Part shown: in pieces, positions 33,364 to 44,365 of the stretch | How the letters are laid out: each line of letters begins with the position of its first letter | Numbering within the stretch: the stretch's first letter is position 1 | NCBI GenBank assembly: GCA_028274465.1 | Contig: CM051456.1 | Span: 61,800,753-61,864,752, forward strand | Direction: 5' to 3' | Length of the DNA stretch: 64,000 nucleotides | Source of the DNA: Plantago ovata | Lineage: Eukaryota; Streptophyta; Magnoliopsida; Lamiales; Plantaginaceae | The notes under the pieces: model-generated | Databases searched by the model: none | The model's input: the letters and a program-made list of their open reading frames with translations, nothing else | Told to the model about the DNA's origin: nothing | Made by a program: the position numbers and the translations under genes

Positions 33364-33482
33364 CTAAAAAAATCGAAAAAAAAGGGAAAGAAGAAGAATT
33401 CAAAGAATAAAAAAGAAAAAAACTAGAAAAGAAAAAAAAAAAGAAAAAAAAGAGAAGACCCAAAAAAAGTAAAGAAGGGTCC
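33364..33482 (+). repeat. A-rich tract of E2 with GACCC/GGGTC stem
   Basis: A/G-rich tract after TACTGCTGGCTA, ending GACCC, an A-rich loop, GGGTCC. Confidence 0.8.
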
Positions 33483-34105
33483 AAAAAAAAAATAGCCAAA
33501 AAGCAGTTTAGCAAAGTGTTGTGTCTCATTTTCCAATTCTTGTAATGTTCGTAATCGTGTTGTAATTTTCTATCTTTTCTTTTTGTTTGAGTGTCATCTG
33601 TTCTAGACCACCCTCGTCCTGCCATTTAGGAAGTGGGGAATAGGTTAAGGCTTTGCTTGAGAGATGGGTAGAATAGGGGAGTGTTATCTTGTTTAGGGAA
33701 CCCTCCTTCGTTTGATGAGAGCCAGTATTGGTTCGACCTCTTTGAGGAAAAGTCTTAACTTGGTGAACAGCAGTAAGTCCTCAGTTTCATAGGCACGGGA
33801 CAACCAATCGTATTCTAACATGTTTCATTACGTCGTCACTGACTAGGTCCAGGTAGAGAATGTTACGAGAGACTATCTTGTCTTAACATAATTGCTTATG
33901 TGAATGTGTATGAGTCAATCGAGGCATTCTTCAACCTATATTCATGTTATGATTTGTATGGTTCTTGATCATATGTTTTTTGATAGATTCAATAGATTAG
34001 TTCATTTCATTTGGCATGAGACTCCACTTTTTGTGTTGCATTGTTTTTTGCATTAGAGTCTAGCTTAGTTGCTTGAGGACAAGCAAAGGTTCGGTTTGGG
34101 GAGTT
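33483..34105 (+). other. E2 conserved 3' block, stem-loop and polypurine tract
   Basis: Shared 3' block, then the stem-loop TTGCTTGAGGACAAGCAA at 34069-34086 and the polypurine tract to 34103. Confidence 0.85.
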
Positions 34106-35298
34106 TGATGAACGTGTATTTTACACTTTCATTTCAGTCTTTTTCACCTATTTTAGATATCCTCTATGTTAGCTTAACTATATTTTAGTGCATTTTATAG
34201 AATAGTGTCACGTTTCCCTTTAGTTTGTATTTTACAGGTCTTGGGTGAAAAACGAGGTTTTCCAGGCAATTATATTGAAGTAGACAAGGAATTGGTGTTC
34301 CGAAGGCCTAATTGGAGTATCTAGAAGATTCCGGATAGGATTTGAAGTCTAGGGGTCGAGTCTGAAGGCTAAAAGGTCACTAGAAGGCAAAAACCCAGTC
34401 CGAAAAGTAAAAGAAATCCAAAAACGCGTAACAAACCTACTGGACCTCCCGGGCGAGTCGCCCGGGACATGGGGCGAATCGCCCCACACCAAACGAATCG
34501 CCCTGTGTGTGGGGCCACTCGCCCCACACCTGCCGAATGCCTATATAGTTGCTCAGTTTTCTCCGTTTTTCATACTTTTCCAGACTTTCTCTCCCACCTT
34601 TCTCATTAGTTTTAGGTAGGAATTCTCCAGAGCCTGTTCTGGGGATTCTTATCTTAGGAGATACTTTTTCTTTACGTTTTGGAGCTTGTAACATCGCGAT
34701 TCTTCGGAGATTGACAATCTTCGGTAACATTGTATCTTACAGTTTTTTCTATTTATATTTATTTATCTTTCAACATGTTTTCATTCAATCTTGCTATGAT
34801 TTCTGTTGATTGCATGACATCTATGAGTAGCTAAACTTCTCGTTGGTGATAGTATGTGATTTCTTAGCGAAGGGTTAATAATTATGCTAATGGCTATATC
34901 ACGCATTATAGGTTGAGTTATTGTTTTATTTCTTTGATCTATCTAAAACCTCTATCTTCGTAGTGTTGAATAATAACGGAACACAATTGGACAATTCAAT
35001 TATCAAAGATCTCTATGCAAAACCAGGGACTTCATGTATAATTATTAACCTGCTATGTTTTGAATGACCATACTATCACCAATCTCCATTATCTGTTAAG
35101 AAAAACCTTTGCTAAGTCGTCTGTTGATTTTATATTCTTAAGTTAGATTAGATAAAGCTAGTTATAGTCCTTAGAGATCGACACTCGAGGTTATTTTACT
35201 GCTGCACTACGATTTTCGTTGTAGTTGTGAATTGTCTTTGGCTCTAAACAAATTTATTTGATTAACTAGAATCTGACAAGTTCTAAACCAGTTCATCA
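34106..35298 (+). repeat. E2 3' LTR
   Basis: 1,193 bp, TGATGAACGTG to GTTCATCA, followed by the target copy AACAG. Palindromic island at about 34447-34529. Confidence 0.93.
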
Positions 35299-38200
35299 AA
35301 CAGCTGAAAACGTTGTTGATGAAACTGCTGTAGATGGTGATCAACAAGGTAAGTGTACAACTGCTGGAGAGAAACTTGAAAAAGCTTAGAAGAAAAAGAG
35401 GAAAGCTGATGATGACACTCAGACTGCAGTGTCATCAGCTAACCCCGTCCCCAAGAGAAAAAAGGACAAGTAACCCAAGAAAGAAAATACTGGCTCGCAA
35501 GTCAGTACCAATTGTCCATGATCTTTTCGGATGATTCTCCCGCAGCTGCTGAAACACAAGTTCCAGTAGATGTTGATGAAGTGGTTACTGAAACCTGCGT
35601 CAGCAATGTTGAAGTGTTTGCGGAAGCCTTCAACAATCAACTCAATGTTGATACATCTACTGAGAAGAGACCACAAGGCAGTGGAAATGAAATTCCTGCC
35701 TCAATTCCAGATATCTACATTGTAGATAATCTAGATGATCAGACTCTGGAACCAGCAATTGATATTGCTGCTGATATAAGAACCGCGACACTTGCTGATG
35801 CTGCCAATGCTGAAAAGATGGTTGCTAAACAAGCGACTCATCAAGTTGCTGAAGAACCAGTTGCTGAGACTGCAATGGTTCAAGTCCCAGAGATTGCTGA
35901 AACACCACAATAGACACTATTCGACGACGCATCCCATGATGCTGAGAATACTCGACCTAGTTCACCGAAAACATCCATTGACAAAGTTCAGCTGGTGCTG
36001 ACAGAACTGAGCGAGCAAATGGATTTGGAGATTGATGACAACTCCAAAAAATCGGTAGATGTTTTCATGACAAGTAGTGAACTCAAGGGTCAAGATGTCT
36101 CTGCTCAACTTGTCATTTCAGAGACAAGGGAGATTGCTGAACCCGCACAACTTTCTCAAACAGAGCAAGAAAAGAAGTCTGCTGAAGAAAAGGTCCCAGA
36201 TACTGAAGAAGCTGTCATTGCTGAAAGGACTGAGTCACCACCTGTCCTTCTTCAGCAGGTAGTTAACTCAACCATAAGCAAAACTTCACTATCTGAAACT
36301 CGTTCTTTTGCTAATATAATGATTTCTTTACAGACTTCTCAAGATACAAGTCAGAAGGTTGCTGAAGCTTCTGCACTAGAATCTACACCTCGTGCTCAGC
36401 AGGTAGATAATGTTTTTGGTAAATCAACTAAGTTTGAAAACTTAGTGCTTGTATCTAACTTAAAATTATTTCAGGATGATCAATTCAAAGATGCTTCTCA
36501 AGCTCCTGAAGCAATGGAAATAGTACCAGCACAAACAAGTGTGCAACATGAGCTTGCTGAATCTCAGCAGGTAAATCATATTCCAGCTTTGGACTCTAAA
36601 ACTATTATCCAAAACTTTCCTGAACTTAATTTTATTATTTTTCAGGCTCAAAAGGAGACCACTGAAGTGGTTCACATCACTGAAGATCCGAAAGTGAGTT
36701 CTGAAGAACTTTACTCAGACTTCAAGAAAACTACCTTGTCCAGAGTTGGTAAGTCTGTCAGCAACTGGCAAAGGTACAAAAGGATGGACTTTTCTGACCT
36801 TCATCTTCATCTATCAAACGAGAAAAAGATAATTTCTCTGCTGAAACTCGAGACTTTTGTGCACTCCATACTTCCAGAAGAGTTGACATATTCTCAGCTC
36901 ATGAGCTCTAGTCTGATTGCTCTAATCAGAGAGAATATGAAAGTCAAATTCAAGAGTGCCTCTCCAACTGAACAAGCTGTGATGCTCAAGGGTTCCTTTG
37001 TACCCGTGGTGGCTGATCCCCACAATATCAATGAAGAAGAGGAACTTACAAGTGTTTCACTATACAAACATCTTGAGTTGGTTATACTAACGGATGATGA
37101 TGAAGAAGAAGAAGAAGATGAGAACATTCCTACAGATCCCAGTGATGATGAAGGAAAAGATTCTAAGGATAAAAAGGACGACGATGATGATAATCAAGGT
37201 CCTCATCCTGATGCTGGTGGACTCAAACTGGCAGTTGCTGAGACTGAACATCATGACAATCAGCAAGCTGATCAAACACCAAGTCCGCAACAAGTACTCC
37301 AGCACCTGTACAAGGCGCTGATACTGAAGAAGAGTACGCCAGAAAGCGCGCTGCTTTGAAACTAGGCAAAGGCAAGCTTTCTGATGCCGAGATATCTTTA
37401 CTCGATGCCAAGGTCACTGATTCAAACCTTGATGATGAAGAATTGGATGAAGATTATCAAAGAGCACTTCAAAACAGTCTACAGATTCATGCAAGGCATA
37501 CGCAGAATCTAGACATTGCTCAATTTTCAGGAATGAAGCCTAAGGAAGTCCCCTCCCTTCCACTTACTACTGGTGAAACCCCAGTTATTGAGTCTCAAAC
37601 GTTTCCCTCAGCAACTACTCAATTAAAAGTCACTACTGGTGAAACTCCAGTTGTTGAGTCTGAAGCGTTGCCATCAGCAACCACTCAACCAAAAGGGAAT
37701 GAAGCTGCAGATTGAGGAACCAAGGTTGCTGGCCTTGATGAATCTGATGACGAAGACGATCTTTCAGCAAATGAGGATGATCAATCAAAGAAAGGTGAAC
37801 CCACCGTGGTCATAATTCCTCCTCCTGATCATGAAAATGATGTAGGAGATGACTTAAGAAGCCATTTGCTGACCAGAGATGATCAATTCGCTACTGAGCT
37901 TAAAGTTCATTCCTTGACCCCGACTTTACTACCGTTTCCACGTGCGGAGGATTTTACTCCAAGAATTTTGGCACTAATGGAAGTCCACAAAGCCTGCAAA
38001 GCAGAAGATGATGCACTGCTTACATCGGCAAAATACTGGCTACTGTGCTGAAACGCACTACTTCTCTTACCATAGCTCAGAAAGACATAAGTCTATACCA
38101 CAAAAGCTATGAAGAAGATGTCAGTCAAGCACTCATACTAGCAAAGTCTACATTGAAAAAGGCTCAGACTTTCATTGAAGACAAAGTCGAAACAGAGCGC

Positions 38201-39360
38201 AGACATGAGGAAAACGTGGTGAGTATCAATCAAGATTTGTCAAAGCTGACCGCTGATCAGCAAGCAATTATCATGAAAATAGCCTAAGTACTCTTGCTGA
38301 AAATTGCAATGTGTTCTTTTCTCTGGACATTACTCTAATGATGCAATCCATGTCTAAGGGGGAAGATAAGCAAAAGAAATCTTCAAGAAAGAAAACCCCT
38401 GCTGAAGCGCCACTGACAATAGAATCTCTTGCTGAAAGAGAGCAAAGTTCTAAAAGACAAGCTGAAGCAGATTCTGAGTTGAATTCAGCAATTCCGAAAA
38501 AGAGAAAAACTTCTGCTGAAACTCATGAATACTGTCACACTGAAAGTCATCAAGATCTGAATGAAGATGATGATGATGATGATAACAATCAGACTATAGC
38601 TCAAGCTATAAGAGCTAGACCAATTACAGCCCTAACTCCGTCTGGCCATTCAAAACATTTCTCTTCTGACTCAAGATCTTCAGCAAGAGATTAAGAAAAT
38701 GCAAAGTCAAGAAGAAGAAGGCAAAGACAGGAAGAAAAGAGGCTTGCCAGCATTGAATACACAAAGACCAGCAATGAGGAAACTACTCAAAATCTGATCA
38801 GAAACTTTCATGGTTGCTGGATCTTAAAGCTGGAAGACTTATTGGTAAATGATTTCTTTCCAACAGCTGTACGGAATCAAATGTACACTTGGATTGAATT
38901 GAAGGTGAAAAGAAAAGAAAGGGATCCTCCTCCCTTCCCAAGAAACATAGCTGGGAGATGGCTGAATCTGAAAGTCTTGGTAAGAAGAACTTCAATTGGC
39001 AAGAACGTAAAACAAGAACCTGAATTAATTAAACCAATTGATATTGTCTATTACTCTGACCCTATAACCAAGAAGTCAAAGAAGAAATATGGATTGATTC
39101 CTTATGTGTATTTCTATCTCACTGCTAAGGATCAAGAAGAAGATCTTCTCTGGTTAAAGAAGATTCATGCTAACAAGGGCATTTCAGATGCACAACTTCT
39201 CCATGCCAGCAATTGGGGCATGCACTTGTGGGTGTTGCACTACAAAGAAATGAATGTTGAAAACCATCATTATACCGCCTGCAAGAACGCAAGAATCATT
39301 CAGCTCGAAGTCCGTAAGCTACTTGAAGATTACGAAAAGGACTGTGTTGAATTTTCTTGA
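35299..39360 (+). pseudogene. copia-2 env-like frame, main part
   Basis: Continuation of the 3' gene after E2. Long, acidic and glutamate/glutamine/alanine-rich, with many VAE, QVAE and AEK units. Recognisable blocks shared with copia-1: VGKSVSNWQRYKRMDFSDLH (about 36745), ETFVHSILPEELTYSQLMSS (about 36850), VMLKGSFVPVVADPHNINEE (about 36980), a long Asp/Glu run (about 37090-37190), a basic nuclear-localisation-like stretch (about 38440-38520) and a more conserved end domain (about 38810-39355) with ASNWGMHLWVLHYKEMN. No transmembrane segment. Three intron-like in-frame segments lie at 36259-36333, 36403-36474 and 36571-36645. Broken in several places. Function unknown. Confidence 0.78.
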
Positions 39361-39680
39361 CTTGCTGAGAAGAGTGTAAGGGAGATTCTGAGAAAATCTT
39401 TTGCTGAAAGAGCTTAAGTCCCTTGTAAAAGCTTGGTTTAGTTTTAATTGCTGATTTTGTGTAGTTATCTCTGAACTTTCTTGTAAACTTACTGAAAGAT
39501 AACTATCAACAATAAAGCTTTTGACTGTTATTGGTTTTTGATTATGCAATCTACTTATGATTACTGTTTTATTATTCAAGTATGCTTGCATTAATCAACT
39601 GATTTATTCAACATCAGAAACCTCTAAAAGGGTAACAATTAATTTAGCCATGGATTGCTAACATCAAAAAGGGGGAAATT
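39361..39680 (+). other. copia-2 3' noncoding end and polypurine tract
   Basis: AT-rich 3' end with a conserved TTTAGCCATGGATTGCTAAC block, then the polypurine tract AAAAAGGGGGAAATT (39666-39680) directly before TGTTAGG. Confidence 0.88.
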
Positions 39681-41244
39681 TGTTAGGAAACTTGTAATTT
39701 TGATGAGCAATTAACCATGCTAAATTAAGGAAAGTCCAGTAACTAGTACTCTTAAGGTCCATAGGAATTTAGAATTTTAAGGACATTGTAAAAGAGGAAC
39801 GTTTGCTGAAGACTTAGAATAGGTGCTAGATAGGTTTGTTTTACCGCTTATGATGTATCTTGTTTTCTGAAAAGAAAAACAACCTATTGAAGCATTTGCT
39901 GATGATGTACTTTGTTTACACAAACAAACTATTGAAGCATTTAGAACCGTTCAGAAACTTGAAGAATTCGAAGACTGAAGACTAGAAGATTTCTGAAGAC
40001 TGGTATCTACAAAGGCACATGTTGCTCAGAAAGTGGAAACTCCAGCAACAGCTTGCATAAGTGAAAATCTAAACGACAGAGTAGGTTGTGCTTGCTGAAA
40101 CGGAGACTGACCACTTGCTGAAAAACATATGTGACCTCCTTGCTTATAGTACTTGCATTTACGCTCCAACGTTCATGTTTGAATCTCATTCAAATGAACA
40201 TTAAATGCAAAGCATGTATGCGAAGGACATGAAGACTAGAAGACAAATGAAGGACGCTGCTGAAAGTACAAAAAGCAAGATAGTGACATGTTAAGGAACA
40301 AAGCCTTGGAATTTGAAATTCAAACGGCTCCCTTGATTCACTATAAATAGAGGTCATCCGGCAAAGAGTTGAAGTGTGTCAACAACGTGATCAAACTCTC
40401 ACTTGTGCTTAAAACTCACATACCCTTCAAACACTCTTTACTGCCATTGATCCGTTCCAAGACTTAAAGCTTGAAAAAGCTACTTGTGAAAAAGTAGAAC
40501 ATACACGGCTAAGAAATTAGTTAAGTGTTCTTTCTGTCGAACAAGAACAACTCTTGACACCAGAAACAATCAAACTTGTTTACTGCAAAGTATTCAAAGT
40601 TTTGTTTCTTAGATTACTTGTTCTAGCTGAATAAGTTATAATCAAGTTATCTCATCCCAAACCTCTCTAACTGAAAATACACCCTTTCAGCCGTGAAATT
40701 CAGGGGGAACTTAATCGAGCATAGAGTTGCTGATTACAAGTCCCAAGTTTGGTGGAGAACAAGGTTTCGTTCTCTAGTTAGGTTGGAAACGAAGCAAGTG
40801 TGCGTTTTGTTTGAATTGCTCTAGATAGGTGTTGTAAGGAACCTCAAACTTGTCTTAGTGGATTTAGTCCTAGAAAGGACAAAGTGGATTAGTTGAGAGA
40901 TTACGCCACTCTCAGATACCACTATAAAAGTGTTTGTGTGATTTACTTACTGCATTTAGTTTCCAGCAAAGCATATCTATCTGTACACAGTCACTCTGTT
41001 CACTTGCTGAAACTATCACTTATTGACAAAGCACTTATTGTATCAAAGACTTCCGCTCTCTGATTTTAAGTATCAGCAAAACTCGTTACTGAAAAGTAAC
41101 TTGCGCTTGCTGAGAAAGTTAAGTATCAACAAACTCATTACTGAAAAGTAGTAAGTCCTTGCTGAGAAAGTTTTTAAACGACGAAAGTTTGAAAAGACTA
41201 TTCACCCCCCTCTAGTCTTTTCTTGTTGTTTAAAGGGACCAACA
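39681..41244 (+). repeat. copia-2 3' LTR
   Basis: 1,564 bp, TGTTAGGAAACTTG to GGGACCAACA, followed by the target copy CTGTA. TATA box at 40342-40350; two GAAA-loop hairpins at 41085-41100 and 41137-41152. Confidence 0.94.
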
Positions 41245-42390
41245 CTGTAGATTGGTCTTCAGCAATCATTGAAAAATGCCTTATCTCAGAACATTGCCTT
41301 GCTGAAAAAGCATGGTTATGGCATAAACGAACCAGTCACCTAAACTTCAAGACGTTGAATAAGCTGTCTAAAAAGGCACTTGTTGTTGGATTACCTAAGG
41401 TTACTTTTAAGAAGGATGGTGTTTGTACTGCATGTCAGCAAGGTAAGCAAACCAAAACTTCTTTCAAGAACAATGCAGTACCGTCAACTGCAAAACCCTT
41501 ACAACTCTTGCACATGGACTTGTTTGAATGTTCTTCAACAAGCTATGCTGGTAAGAAGTATGGTCTGGTGGTGGTGGATGATTATTCAAGGTTCACTTGG
41601 GTAATCTTCATTAAACATAAGTCTGAAACAAGGAATGAAATACCTAACTTGCTGAATAAGCTCGAAGTCATGAAAAATGACAAAGTAAAAATCATCAGAA
41701 TAGACCATGGTACTGAGTTTGTAAACCAGTACATAACTGAGTATTGCACTTCCAAAGGCATACAACATTAGTTATCCTCACTAAGGACACCGCAACAAAA
41801 TGGTGTTGCTAGGAAGAATCGTACCCTTAAGGAAGCAGCTAGAACCATGCTTGCTGACACTGAAATAAGTGAAGTTTATTGGCTTGAAGTGATTAATACC
41901 GCCTGCTATACTCAAAATAGATGCTTGATAACTAAGGAATACAACAAAACTCCCTATGAGCTATTTGTTGGAAGACCTCCTAACATCACTCATCTAAGAG
42001 TATTTGGTTGCAAATGCTTTGTTCTTAACAATGGTAGAGAATATTTAAGAACATTTCAACCAAAGGAAGATGAAGCGATATTTCTTGGTTACTCCTTTCA
42101 TAGCGAAGCTTATAGAGTTTACAATAAAAAGGCACAAAAGATTGAAGAATCAGTGCATGTTGTATTCTATGAAAAGACACAAGGAGTTCCTGTTGAAGAA
42201 GAAATATCAGAATGTATGAAGAAACTACTCATACACGAGCAAAGAACTGAATGCAATGCTGGAAATGTCAAACTTATTGAACTTAATGATGATTCTGACA
42301 ATGACACTTCAACACCAAGTGAAGTCAAGATAAATGTAGTTCATGATAAAGAATTCCCGGCTACATTAATATTAATACGTGAGGACGTTT
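41245..42390 (+). pseudogene. pol: copia-1 GAG-pre-integrase and integrase region
   Basis: Continuation of copia-1 after copia-2. The HHCC-type zinc domain reads LWHKRTSHLNFKTLNKLSKK ... VCTACQQGKQ. The integrase core shows MDLFE, VVVDDYSRFTWVIFIKHK and IIRIDHGTEF, then the GRPPNITHLRVFGCKCFVLN and FQPKEDEAIFLGYSFHSEAY carboxy-terminal blocks typical of copia integrases. It would join element cDNA to the chromosome. Broken in a few places. Most of the reverse transcriptase that should follow is absent. Confidence 0.9.
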
Positions 42391-42400
42391 GAGAGGTTTC

Positions 42401-42567
42401 TCAAATGTGAACGTTTGAAAACATGTTGAAAGATAAATAAATATAACGTAGAAAAATTATGAGATACAATGTTACCGAAGGTTGTCAATCTCCGAAGAAT
42501 CGTGATCTCACAAGCTCCAAATCGATAAGAAAAAGTATCTCACATGTTTTCAAACGTTCACATTTGA
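42401..42567 (-). repeat. inverted Athila LTR scrap framed by a 26-bp inverted repeat
   Basis: Arms 42401-42426 and 42542-42567 are exact reverse complements (right arm starts ACATGTTTTCAAACG). Between them lie 115 bp that match, in reverse, the Athila-like LTR part containing GATTCTTCGGAGATTGACAA and GAGATACTTTTTC. The right arm runs on into a copia LTR. Confidence 0.85.
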
Positions 42568-43637
42568 AATTGATTCAAAGGAACATTAAATGCAAAGTAG
42601 GCACGCGAAGAACATGAAGACTAGAAGACAAATGAAGAACGCTGCTGAAAGTACAAAACCAAGATAGTGACATTTTAAGGTGCAAAGCCTTAGAATTTGA
42701 AATTAAAACGGCTCCCTCGAGACATTATAAATAGAGGTCATCTAGCAAAGAGTAGAAGTGTGTCAACAACGTGATCAAACTCTGACTTGTGCTTTAAACA
42801 CTCAAAACCTTCTATACTCTTTACTGCCTATTGATCCGTTCCAAGACTTAAGTTTGAAACAAAAGCTACTTGTGAAGAAGTAGAATATTCACGGCTAAGA
42901 AATTAGTTAAGTGTTCTTTCTTTTGAACAAGAACAAGTCTTGACACCAGAAAAAACTTAACTTGGTTACTGAAAAGTATTACAAGTTGTGTTTCTTTAGA
43001 TAACTTGTTATAGCTGAAAAGTTGTACTCAAGTCAGCTCATCCCAAACCTCTCTAACTGATAAACACCCTTTTCAGGCGTGAAATTCAGGTGGGATTAAT
43101 CAAGCATTGTGTTGCTGATTATAAGTTCAAAGTTTGGTGGAGAACAAGGTTACAGTTCTTTAGTTAGGTTGGAAACGAAGCAAGTGTGCTTTGGTTTTTG
43201 AAGAATCATTAGTGATAGGATTTGTAAGGAACCTCACATCTTATCTTAGTGGATTCAGTCCTAGAAAGGACAAAGTGGATTAGTTGAGAGATTACGCCAC
43301 TCTCAGATACCATTATAAAAGTGTTTGTGTGATTTACTTTACCGCATTTAGTTTTCAGCAAGCTACACTTATTGTACACTGACACTCTGCTCACTTGCTG
43401 AAACTAGCATTCTCTGAAAAGCACTTATTGTATAAAGTCTTCCGCACTCTGTTTTTAAAGTACCAGTAAACTCGTTACTGAAAAGTAACAAGTACTTACT
43501 GAGAAAGGTAAGTACCAGCAAACTCATTACTGAAAAGTAATAAGCACTTGTTGAGAAAGTTTTAAACGACGAAAAGTTTGAAAAGACTATTCACCCCGCG
43601 CCCTCTAGTCTTTTCTTGTTGTTTAAACGGACCATCA
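42568..43637 (+). repeat. remnant copia LTR (LTR-D) inside copia-1 pol
   Basis: It aligns with the later two thirds of the copia LTRs, closest to those of copia-1, with TATA box 42726-42734, GAAA-loop hairpins at 43474-43489 and 43526-43541, and an end at ACCATCA. No partner LTR and no target duplication. It probably marks a former insertion into the reverse transcriptase region that was largely lost. Confidence 0.85.
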
Positions 43638-43643
43638 AACACA

Positions 43644-44365
43644 AGTATAGGAAGGTCATTGGTTCCTTGCTGTATTTAACAACAAGTAGGCCTGACATTC
43701 AGTATGTTGTTTTTTGTGTGTACAAGATTTCAATCTGACCCTAGAGAATCACAATACAAAAAATCACTCAAAATACTGAAATATGTCAAATGCACAGTCA
43801 ATGTTGGATTATGGTATCCAAAACATTCTGGATTAGAATTGGTTGGTTATTCAGATGCTACCATGGTGGATCAACTCTTGATCGAAAAAGTACGTCTGGA
43901 ACTTGTCAGTTTCTAGGTACAAGATTAATTTCATGGTTCAGCAAGAAGCAAACCGGCGTGGCCAATTCATCCACTGAATCTGAATACATTGCGGCTGGTT
44001 GTTGTACTGCTCAAATCCTATGGATTCAACAACAACTAAGAGATTATGGTATTTCTGCAAAGAAAACACCAATCTTGTGTGATAATACAAGTGCTATTGC
44101 TATCACGCAAAATCCTAAGTTTCACTCAAGGACAAAGCACATTGATATTAGACACCATTTCATTAGAGATCATGTGGAAAAGGGAGACATTGAGGTTGTA
44201 AAGATAGATACTGATGATCAACTTGCTGACATCTTTACCAAGCCTCTTCCAGTTAATAGATTCGAAATGCTAAGGTATAATCTTGGATGCTTGAACTACC
44301 TCAATAAAAAGGGTAAATTTGATTGGTTGCTGAAACAGGCATTCAGCAAGCCAACAGTTTCTTAA
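43644..44365 (+). pseudogene. pol: copia-1 reverse transcriptase end and RNase H
   Basis: The first part reads YRKVIGSLLYLTTSRPDIQY, the end of the copia reverse transcriptase domain. Then the RNase H domain: GYSDAT, GTRLISWFSKKQTGVANSST, ESEYIAAGCCTAQILWIQQQ, CDNTSAIAITQNPKFHSRTK and a DQLADIFTKPLP end. Catalytic Asp, Glu and Asp positions are recognisable. Broken in a few places. Confidence 0.9.

Larger units (their letters stand above)
19463..35298 (+). mobile_element. E2: Athila-like non-autonomous element inside copia-2
   Basis: Flanked by the duplication AACAG (19458-19462 and 35299-35303). Parts: 5' LTR 19463-20658, primer site about 20661-20679, leader, short Gag-like frame from 20987 continuing at 31618-32488 after E3, hairpin/PPT units, A-rich tract, conserved 3' block, PPT and 3' LTR 34106-35298. 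No protease, reverse transcriptase or integrase. The two LTRs differ at about 48 places in 1.19 kb by eye (about 4%). Broken; E3 is inserted shortly after the Gag-like start. Confidence 0.93.
16398..41244 (+). mobile_element. copia-2: Sirevirus-like derivative inside copia-1
   Basis: Flanked by the 5-bp duplication CTGTA (16393-16397 and 41245-41249), in the GAG-pre-integrase region of copia-1. Parts: 5' LTR 16398-17890, 3' noncoding module with its own TATA box 17891-18398, env-like frame 18399-19462 and 35299-39360, polypurine tract 39666-39680, 3' LTR 39681-41244. It has no primer site, gag or pol, so it is a short derivative keeping only LTRs and the env-like module. E2 is inserted in its env-like frame. 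The LTRs differ at about 40 places in 1.49 kb by eye (about 2.7%). Broken. Confidence 0.93.

Noticed and set aside
35995-37359. An independent host gene (454 codons open)
   Set aside because: It aligns with the copia-1 3' frame (47083-48458) and lies between E2 and the copia-2 3' LTR, so it is part of the element's env-like frame.
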